DNA of 30,540 bases from contig JH153569.1 of NCBI GenBank assembly GCA_000226015.1, positions 89,054-119,593 of the forward strand. The letters run 5' to 3'. Both the position numbers and the translations under genes were made by a program. This stretch comes from Mnemiopsis leidyi. Lineage: Eukaryota > Ctenophora > Tentaculata > Lobata > Bolinopsidae. Positions 21,911 to 30,540 of the stretch are shown here, piece by piece; position 1 is the first letter of the stretch; every line of letters starts with the position of its first letter. The notes under the pieces were generated by a model that was not told the DNA's origin, did no database searches, and saw nothing but the letters and a program-made list of their open reading frames with translations.

Positions 21911-21994
21911 TCACGTGATGCGCAAGAGATCACGTGACACACAAGAGATCACGTGTTACATAAGACATAACGTGATAGATGAGAGATCACGTGG
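21911..21994. promoter_or_regulatory. E-box array with 19-bp period
   Basis: CACGTG cores start at 21912, 21931, 21950 and 21988, and a degenerate AACGTG at 21969; the spacing is exactly 19 bp throughout. The linkers share GAGAT before the core, so this is also a short minisatellite. It sits 180-265 bp upstream of the membrane-protein start. Between it and 22787 I see no gene, only AT-rich sequence that must include the 3' end of the C2-domain gene. Confidence 0.8.
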
Positions 21995-22787
21995 TGAGAT
22001 ATGCATGACAGCAAGTGTGTTGTGGTGCAGATAGAGATGTTGAACGAACTGCATAAAATCGATCTCTATAGATTCGACATGTTCCTACTACACACGAAAA
22101 AGTCACGAATTGCTAGCAAAACGTGGTGTGCTTTATGAATGTTTTAAGGATACGCTATACTAACGAAATCTAAAAGTCTGTAACCATATTGTTTCTATAA
22201 AGTTTCCACCCGATGAAATGTAAAAGATTTTCTTTTGTCGAATCTTGAATTTCTGAATTATCTTATTAAAGCAAATGAATCAATTTTTTCATTTATATTA
22301 AAAACGTAAGCATGAAAATACATATGGAAGATATATCATATATTATATATCATCCTCTGGTAAAGCACTGCAAAATACGTTACAATATTCTTCAATTAAA
22401 GCGATAATTGAAATGGACGATTCATTGTCATTTTCGGTCAAAGAAAAAGTATGGTAAAACATTATTAACTCTAAAAAGTTGAGTTAAATTTGAGGCACAC
22501 AGGTTTCAAAAAATGTTTGATTAAATTGAAAATGCGTTCAAACAGGGAGTTCAATTTCGATCATCACAGTCATTGGGTTTTAGAATTTTGGAGAGCAGTA
22601 GGTTATTCTTCCAGAGTTTTCAAGGTTTTCAGTTCTGTGCCAACGAAATGGGCTAAAATGAGAAAGTGAAGGATGCAGAAAAGATTGGACTGCAGTCAAA
22701 TAGTCAATCAATCTTGAGAAACGATTTCACGTGATACTACAAATTTTCGACTCCTCCCCAAGAACTCTATTATAACACATTATCACA

Positions 22788-25700
22788 TTACATAACAACA
22801 AGATTTTGGAAGTCCACGCTCACAAGAATTGTTCCAATTTCCGTTCCTTTCCACTTTAGGTGCACCGTCTGGTTCATCGTGTTATCCTCCTCTGCTAGAT
22901 CAAAGTAACCCTGAAATTAGATTATTTGACGTCATGCATTTGCCATTACATTGATTGTATTTAACGGAGTGCTCATCTGCAGCTCATCTTCATTTAATGG
23001 AAAGCTCATACTTATTAAATCATATTCGAATTCATTCAAAATCGGACGCTCATTACAGCACGTTTTTTTGGAAAAACCGTCTTATCAAGGATTATGGGTA
23101 TATAGCAAGACACTTTTGCTCCTGTAATTAACGTTCCTGTTTTCTACAGCACCAATTGATTTTATTCTCTCAATCTAATTCTGCGATGAATAAGACCTCT
23201 TTTTCAAAATAATTTAAACTCGAATCATTGTATAAAGAAATTATAAAATGAGGCTCCATATTGATATATTTTGAAAACTGCAGGAAGGATCAATGAGGAC
23301 CGCTGCAACTGGGAATATTATGGTGCCAGATTTGTGGCTTATTGAGTTAACTGCAGAAAGTTTATTGAGTTCATTAACTAGATTAGGTTAACCCTGGTCA
23401 AGGAATCGTTCCACCGTCAAGGTTACAAGAATACAAGGTATTCGTTAAAGGTTAAAGTCGATCTCTTATGTACACGTTTTTCGATGATTTGTCCTCCATG
23501 TTCTTTTTCAAATCTTTCAGTCTCATTTATCAGTTAATTATTCTTGCACTAATAGTGTCTGCAAGCGGAAGTTTTATACGAGTACAATGGGCGAATACGG
23601 CTATGACTGCATATAATGTGGCTATCAATGTATTCTTTCTACATGATGTCACAGGATACATCTTTGCATATTAGAATTTCTAGACAATTTGTTACATAAA
23701 ATTTTTCGTTCCTAAATCGAAGTAAGAAAATAGAATAACTCATATAGGTCCTCCCATAACCCCTTCAGGCTGTTAATGATTAGTTGACAGGCTGAAAGAT
23801 AAAGCACTATAGTGGAGCATGCAGTTTTGTAGTTGGTCAGTTAGATCATGGCCATTGTTCCCTACAACTTGTTAATGTTATAAATTTAAGGCTTTTAATT
23901 TAGGACTTATAATAAGATATTGAAAATATGATGTTTTAAATTTACTCACGTGTCCCAAAAGATCATCATCAGTCATGTGATCTTGATCCTTCAGGTGGAA
24001 CTTCAACTTTATGCTCCTCGGATTTCTCTCAGTTTTTATGTAGAATGATTCCTCTACAGAAGCTGTTGTCATGTCTGTCTTGGGTCTGGTTGCTCCAAGC
24101 AACACATGGTTTGCTCTTACCTTGGAATAATATGCGAATTTTGAAACCGTCTTGAAGGATTATTCCTTTTAAATATTTTCGCTCTTTTTCCGACAAGAAA
24201 AAAATCACGTCTATCCAATATTGTGACCTATATAAGTCTTGTGTCGATTCAAATTTAAATTAAATCTTAGGATTCTCTGCAAATCTTATCTTGCATGGCT
24301 GCAATTGAATGTCCACATACGAGATTACTACCTCCACGAAGGGGTCCACATCAGAGCCAATGTCTGTTGATCGTGTAATGTCATTAATGGAGTGTATCAC
24401 CACTCTCATAACGGTCTCAAACTTCTTATCTTCACTCAACTGGTCCTGAAATAATAAAATCAATCATAACTTATCCGAAATGGGCAAGTCCTGTAAGGCG
24501 AACAATTCACGAAAGGGTGGCTAAAAGGCTTTATTCAGGGCTAGATTTATAAGTTTTGGGCTTCTAATTATTGATTAAAGTCATTATAAAGACGAGAGAT
24601 AAGAATCAAGAACCGTGAGCCCTGGTAAGAACTGAGAATTATAATCACGTACAAACTTCCTGTCTCACCTCACTCTGCTCAGAGCACTGATCTTCGTCCA
24701 CCTCTGGTATTGGTTCTGATGTAGAGGTCACGTCCTGTAGATCAACATAGCCCGTCTTTTCGTTAGTAGTTTCTCGGTTTGTGGGTTCCTGGTCTGGAGT
24801 AGAAGGATTAGTTTAACGTGTATTGTAGCTTATGATCTGGTATAACAACTTTCGATTAAGAAAGTGGTCTTACGACCTCCATGTTGAATGGTGGTAGATC
24901 GAAAGATTTAGTTAATCTAAGTTACAATTTGAAATTAAATCAGGTTCTACAACCTAGAATCTTTTCGAAACAGCCAAATAGCACAGCTGAGGCCAGCCTG
25001 TTAATCGAATAGAGTACAGGCTGATTCTGATGCATGGAGGTACAGATCTCAACAGGTAGCGATAAGACTAAGAACATACGATTTAATAGCTCCCGAACTG
25101 GTCGGAAACAGTTTCGTTTGTTATATCGAGTTTGTCGCAGTCGACTTTTGAAGTTTTTTTTTAACATGTTGATATTAGGGAATTGGAACTGCATTAATGA
25201 TAACACATTCCAGCCATTGCGTTTGGCACGATTTGTAACATGCAGCTTAAAGTTAACCATTTTTGCAGCTCAACAGTTACGAAAAACTTTACATGCAAAC
25301 ATCAATTAGCTTGAAAGCCACCAACTTTAGCATATCTAAACCATATAAAACTTGATACATGGCAGGGCATTGAAAAACAGCGTTTTTTCCATATTTCCAT
25401 TTGATATTTTACATGGTGAACTATATAGCATGTACTACCGATGTAAGTCGCAGTGCTATCTAAATTGGCATCATTAGCAGTCGCTTCTGGTTCCGGGAAC
25501 ACTGGATGAACCGTATCCACATCGACACTACCAGAACTTGATTTGGAATCTGCTTTTGCAGCGAGGTCAACTAGTTTGTCGTTGTTGTCAAGTTCGACCT
25601 TGCTGGAAATGTACTGCGCATCCGTGACGGTTTCTTCTGAATCTGACTCTACAGTTTTTAATGAATCATCATTATGGTTCACATGATTGGTTTGATGTTT

Positions 25701-26096
25701 ACATCCTCCATTTTCAATAGTTTTTGAATCCCCACTGGTGATGTTATCGTTTGTGCTATCCTGAGGTTTTCCTATTTCATCTTGGCATGAGTGACACCTC
25801 ACAGATCCCTCTTGTGCTTCAGGCTGCTGATCTGACTTAGGTTTCCCTAGATTGGATGTTTGCTTTCAGCGAATTCAAGCGTGGCTGCTCATAGGCTTTA
25901 TGCGTTTGTATTTCGAGATTAAAATCATCAAAACTTGAAATTTAGTCATTTCGAAATAGACACGAATCACTAAAACAGGCCTACTGGCTTAGTGCTGTTT
26001 GAATAAAACTAAGAGATAAAAATGCTTTTATACCTATCGAACAATATTTGTTAAAACAAGTCATTAAGTCAAACCTTGTGAGTTGGAGTTTCCCAT
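22788..26096 (-). CDS. C2-domain protein with predicted N-myristoylation
   Basis: Complete 320-residue model. Exons: 26075-26096, 25439-25846, 24669-24793, 24332-24445, 23950-24120 and 22788-22910 (stop TAA); all phases agree. The protein begins MGNSNSQGKPKS, matching the M-G-x-x-x-S N-myristoylation signal with a Lys at position 9. Residues 20-185 are acidic, Asp/Glu/Ser/Thr-rich and probably disordered. Residues about 193-315 form one C2 domain: strand VMRVVIHS, loop 1 with D213, then D217 and D219 in SDVDPFVEV, strand SIKLKFHL, loop 3 with D268-x-D270 and D274-D276, then LLGHGYFDL and the final strand GTILVSV. The acidic loop residues suggest Ca2+-dependent membrane binding. The ATG is the first in an upstream-open frame, and the exon 2 acceptor (CCAATCTAG) is the least certain junction. 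No named orthologue recognised. Confidence 0.86.
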
Positions 26097-26788
26097 TCTA
26101 TCTTGAGTGGAGGTGTCGTCCAAAAAAGTGGTAGAGGGCCCACAAAAACAAAGGTAAGAGAACAGTTCTAAACACGCTATGGTGGACTCACCATCTATAC
26201 TTCCTTTATCTGCAGGCCAACATTTAGATAAAAGGGTAACAAAAACTTTGATTAATTAGCTTGTCCCGATAACGGAAAGCAGATAGCACGTTGGCAGAAT
26301 TTATACTTTATGGGCTATGGAATCATAAAGCGGACCATAGGCTTCTTATGTTAAGCTTTTAGAATCTATGCGATAAGCAAGTTGAACTGGAATCTTTTTG
26401 GTTAAAAATAGATTATCGCTCAAGCAGAGGCAAATTCAATTTTCTTAGCACTTGAAATTTGCGGTGAGTCTCGAAAATTTTTTATAGGGATGTGTTTGCT
26501 CTGAGTTTGATTTGGTTGATAAGGCTTACGTCTAGGAGATAAGAAACCGTGAGAACTATAATGAAAAATCATGTTGGCAATCGTAAAATGTTTTTGTAAC
26601 TATGGTAACCGGAATTAGGTGAAAAATTCCTTGGTATTGCAGTTTCCTGGTTCAATGTATTTTAAACTTTTCTCAGCAGATTGCAGTTGACGAATGACAA
26701 AGTTTCTTGGGAAGAGGTCATAAGAGAAAAGGAAAATAACTCAAATTCGATACGACTGCAAAAATTTCTGTCCTGGCCGTACTGAATC

Positions 26789-26853
26789 AAATGCAACTTA
26801 ATGGTTTTAAACAAATGCAACTTATTGCAATGCAACTTAATGGCTTTAAACAA
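26789..26853. repeat. two 26-bp direct repeats
   Basis: ATGCAACTTAATGG(T/C)TTTAAACAA occurs at 26789-26814 and 26828-26853, with 13 bp between that hold a further partial copy (ATGCAACTTA). Confidence 0.9.
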
Positions 26854-27805
26854 AAAAGTGAATATATAGAATAAAACGGTTGTGCTTGCACTACCCAGAA
26901 TTGGCAGTTCTCGCATACCATGAGGCAGTACTATGTACAATTGTACAACACATCCTACTTAAGACTCAATTCAATAAGACTCTAACAATTATCCTTCTGT
27001 CTAGCTACAGTCCTGTACTGAAGTGTAACAATAAACACAACAGCTCAAGATAAGAACTCTATTCATATAGCTTTGTGTTGCTATGTGCAACCAATGAGAG
27101 ACATACAAGTGTTATGTATGCACGTGCATTATTGGAGGGGCAAGTCATTGCGGTGTGCTTGAGGTCTCTGTATGTATCAGAATTGGGCAACTTTAGGTGC
27201 TTTGTCAATTAGATATGAAACTCATCATAATCATTGCACTATATGTACGACTATTATGGACACCCTGTCTAGCTTGCATCGTAACTATAATATTAGAATA
27301 TTGTAGTTAACCACGCGAGACATCTTATTGAATTCTTCTGATCAAGCAAATGTGATATAATGACTAGAAATGGAAAATTTACAACGGATATTAGAAATGA
27401 AGCAACTTTTACCCATTCGTCATGAAAAAGAACAGCCAAGTGCCATATAAGTTTACAATGGAGGTCATTGACTAAACCAGGAAATCAGGAGTAAATACCG
27501 ATCAAAGGATCTTCAAACTTCTGAAATATCGAACTGAAGGCACGAATTACGAATAACCTACTAACCTCGATAAAAAGCAATGTCAAGCTCACGCCATCGC
27601 AGCTGGTTAGCTGAATGATGTCATTACTTTATTAGACTCACGCTAATATAAGAACTAAACGCAAAACTGCACCTAGTTGAATTAAAACACGAAACTGCAA
27701 TGGAAATTAACACACCTACATATGTGAAACCAGCTTTCCTAAACCTTGATCAGTGGTCATGTGTTCAACATATTGTTTGTAGGCTCACTCCTTACCTTAC
27801 CGCTG

Positions 27806-27867
27806 ATTGGTCGGTCGCGTTTTTCCTTCTCTCTGATTGGTCGGCAGTCAAATTAGGAGGGCACGTG
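27806..27867. promoter_or_regulatory. putative promoter: two inverted CCAAT boxes and an E-box
   Basis: CTGATTGGTCGG occurs twice, with ATTGG cores at 27806-27810 and 27836-27840, 30 bp apart; CACGTG follows at 27862-27867. Paired NF-Y sites next to an E-box are typical of animal core promoters. It could serve the peptidase gene through a 5' untranslated exon, or the C2-domain gene in the other direction. Confidence 0.4.
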
Positions 27868-28667
27868 AGAAACTTTTTCACAAAGAAGAGGTGCCATATG
27901 GCAGTAGATCTTGATATAGTGATATATGGTCTACGTAGTCAGTCTTAACGTTATGTGCAGTGAGATTATAGGGCGATTAAGTTACATTGCAAAGCTTACT
28001 GGCTTCAATAATTGTGAAGATTTACGGAGGATGAAAGTCAATTTGGCACGAGGATCAGATTTCCACTGCTGGCCATCATCATCAGGCCCATCATAAGTTG
28101 CCTGTCATAAGTTGAGAGATAAGCAAGTTTTGGAGGAGTTAAGTTATTGTCAGCACAAAATACACTGCGTATAAACTTCAATAACTGCTAAACTTTTCAC
28201 GTCGATCAAGTTTGAATTGTCTGAAGAATGATCTATGAGTTTTGACATCTTTAGCCGGAGTGAGGCACTTTCTGCATAGCTTCTGGAACTGTTCAATGTT
28301 TGCTGTTTGATATCTGCACCGCATCAAACTTCGTGGAATAGACAACATGGAGCTTTAGTAGGGTGGAGCTCAGTGTTCACAGTAGTACTGAGAACTTTGA
28401 CATCATTATTCAGCCAAGTGCAGCTTTAAGGGAAAATTTAAGTAATTTCAGAATATTTTCGTAGGAAAAACCCGGGAAAACATTCAATGTCACCTTTCCA
28501 AAAAATTCCTTGGTTATATAAGTATTTAAAAGTTAAACTTCTGAAATACAAAGTAGTCCAAGAATAAGTAGTCCAAGTACAATTAGTCCAACTCCATGAA
28601 AAAATAACCTTGTATTAACTTTCTGCTCGCGGAAAGCTAACATTCACATTTAGGTTGAAGCAGTCAA

Positions 28668-30540
28668 ATGATGAAAGTGATACCTCTGGTTTTCCTCATA
28701 ATCCTGTTAGGTCAGTTAAACTATTATATAGTCCGCATGAAGGCCATGTAAGCCATGTAGTTGTTGTAGGCCATCCGCCATGTATTAATTTATAGACCTG
28801 CCATATACCATGGAATTAAACAGGAATTAAACAGGAATTAAACAGGAATTAAACAGGAATAGGCATGTATAGGCCGCGAAAACAATTGAACAGAGACATA
28901 CAGCCAAAAAATGAATGAGGCTAATTAAACTCCAATTTCAATGGAGTCGCGTAGTATAATAATGATGATTAATTTAGGGACATTCTCTTTATCCTCCAAT
29001 TTGTAATTGCGACTGTTGAGTGCACAGAAATTAATTTCGATCTGTTTCTTAATCTTCGGTCCTATAGATGTTCTTTAATGTACTGTTGTTAGATGTAATA
29101 GTTCGAACTATTGTTTTCCTGGTTGACTGAACAGTCGCAGTTAGAGAATAAAGAAAATTCCCCATACTAATTCATCATTAAACCAAAATTGGGACTATAA
29201 AAATAATCCTCAGGTCCGGCAGATGGGGGCATCTTTAAAAGATCGGCAGATGGTATGTCTGACGAAGAGGCTTTGGAGCACCTCTTGGATCAAATAGACG
29301 CGGACAGAATTGCAGATTTCATCAAGTGAGTCATACATTTTTAGCTTTCCATGCTGAATAACAGCGAAAATTTATCTTGATAGAATTGCTGATAGAATTC
29401 ATTTTGCTGATCGCTCTCATGAACATTGATGGACATTTTGTAACCTGCATAACACTCACATTTTTCAGGAAGATGACCCTGCATCCAAGAAACACACAGA
29501 GTGACTGGATGGGTGAAAAAGAAAAGACACTAAAGGCGATATTTAAAGATTTCGGAATGGAAGTTGTGACAAAGAAATACAAAGTCTTGCAGTGTTTTCC
29601 TCAAGCAGTGGACCCTTCGTAAGTTCTTAAGTTACCCCACTCACATTCTAAAAGAATTACAGCTAGTAAGTAGTTACCTTTCCTGGTATTCGATAAACAA
29701 CAAACGACCCGGTCATACGATAAAGCAGGGCCCATAAATGATATTTTAGTAATTTTAGTAATTGGAGGACCAATTACTATACCGATACCGGGATTCGCTT
29801 TGATCAGCACTTTACTGCAACCACTGATGTGGTTTACGATGAACATGTATAAACCCTTGATCAGGGTCCTCTACAGATTTCAGATTTGCAGCAATGCAGC
29901 TAGACCCGGATGGGTTTAAGCTGATAATCAAAGAGAGTCACCGAGTGACTTTAAAATGAGCTCTGAGATAAAGTTCCCGACTCTTTCACTCTTGGGCATT
30001 ACAGCTTCCATGCTCTGAGCTAGTGAGCTCTCTCACAGAGACAATAGTGTTCAGGAACCAGGTAAACCAGGCTCGATGATTTCTCTTCGTTTAACTCGAA
30101 CTCAGGGGGATTAATGTAAGTAGGGGCGTTAAGTGCCAAAGTTATGCGCCATGGCATATCAAAATATTTTGCCCTAGGAAAAGAAGCATGATCAAATTCT
30201 GTGTCTGATTAAATCTGAACGTTACTTGGTATTACGATGTTGATGACTGTTTTTATCTACTTTTGTAAATCAAATGCAATCGGAAGATCTGGAAATTTTA
30301 TAATCTTTGAGATGGTTTCAATTGGGGAGGGGGCCTTTTTTAAGGTCCTCATTTCGAGCAAGCTCGACTCCCAGAGAAGTGCACTGATTGGTAACGGGTG
30401 TGTTATGTTGTGGTTGGGCCGAAGGATCAACCAAGCTACATGAAGTGTACGGAGCAGATAATCAGATATTTAAACGGACACGATTTCCACTGATAGTCAA
30501 TTCAGAAAATTCATGGACCGGCACCGTGCCGAGTCGGGTA
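28668..30540 (+). CDS. secreted glutamate-carboxypeptidase-II-like peptidase, 5' part
   Basis: N-terminal part of a protein resembling the M28B zinc peptidases (GCPII/NAALADase). Exons: 28668-28710, 29214-29325, 29469-29618 and 29884-29944; phases agree, giving 122 residues. The in-frame double ATG follows a TGA. Residues 1-15 (MMKVIPLVFLIILLG) look like a cleavable signal peptide rather than the signal anchor of vertebrate GCPII, and a dibasic KR follows at 23-24. Family-like features in order: IADFIKKMTLHPR, then a helix with KEKTLKAIFKDFGMEVV, then YKVLQCFP and a strand-turn with DPDGFKLII, corresponding to the stretch before the protease-associated domain. The metal ligands lie beyond the window. 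The donor at 29944 is weak. A partial exon may start near 30508, but its frame is undecided. Assignment rests on recalled family pattern. Confidence 0.72.
28812..28860. repeat. 11-bp minisatellite in peptidase intron 1
   Basis: GGAATTAAACA repeated four times plus a partial copy. Confidence 0.97.

Larger units (their letters stand above)
26097..28667. other. intergenic region between divergent genes
   Basis: About 2.6 kb between the C2-domain gene (minus) and the peptidase gene (plus). The frame just upstream of the C2-gene ATG is open for about 40 codons and may be 5' untranslated sequence. Frames at 26662-26940 (minus) and 27700-27948 (plus) lack domains and splice partners. Near 28550-28600, TAGTCCAA recurs three times. 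Promoter-type motifs near 27.8 kb are listed separately. Confidence 0.6.

Noticed and set aside
23468-23674. 68-codon hydrophobic plus-strand frame
   Set aside because: Located in the intron between the last two exons of the C2-domain gene; the hydrophobicity follows from T-rich sequence.
24940-25309. open frames on both strands (106 and 91 codons)
   Set aside because: Inside an intron of the C2-domain gene, with no domain or splice partners; overlapping opposite frames suggest chance.
30508-30540. fifth exon of the peptidase gene at the right edge
   Set aside because: A good acceptor (CAATTCAG) is followed by GC-rich open sequence, but the phase that keeps the exon 4 frame gives an unfamiliar peptide, while another frame (NSWTGTVPSR) looks more family-like. 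Undecided.

Overview
The window is nuclear DNA of an animal, most likely an invertebrate. Genes are split into short exons (26-408 bp, apart from one terminal exon of about 1 kb) with GT-AG introns. The sequence is AT-rich, carries a long (GA)n microsatellite with an assembly gap and many minisatellites, and encodes animal families: a two-pore-domain K+ channel, C2H2 zinc fingers, a C2 domain and a glutamate-carboxypeptidase-II-like peptidase. Nothing bacterial or viral was seen. Gene models were built by hand from open frames, splice sites and codon phase; every junction in the five main models is phase-consistent, but none has been checked against RNA.

Layout. 1-2928 (-): seven exons of a K2P channel whose 3' end runs off the left edge. 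2929-13445: about 10 kb with no confident gene, holding three weak plus-strand and one weak minus-strand candidates and a cluster of E-boxes with an RFX-type X-box near 10.1-10.3 kb. 13446-16652 (-): a complete six-exon C2H2 zinc-finger gene, with a strong 70-nt hairpin about 200 nt after its stop and a (CT)n tract plus paired E-boxes upstream. 17017-18369: short repeats and a small, probably frameshifted coding remnant with heptad periodicity. 18370-21729 (-): a complete six-exon gene for a 632-residue single-pass membrane protein of unknown family. 22788-26096 (-): a complete six-exon gene for a 320-residue protein with a predicted N-myristoylation signal, an acidic disordered region and a C-terminal C2 domain. 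28668 onward (+): the first exons of a secreted GCPII/NAALADase-like peptidase, leaving by the right edge.

The genes do not form an operon or an obvious pathway. The membrane-protein and zinc-finger genes share an upstream signature of CACGTG E-boxes spaced exactly 19 bp apart. The most unusual structure is in the K2P gene. A seven-copy 41-bp minisatellite repeats the exon-intron junction of the second-pore exon, another exon has a decayed tandem copy, and a third splice site is duplicated. The same gene has an atypical G-W-G selectivity filter in its first pore.
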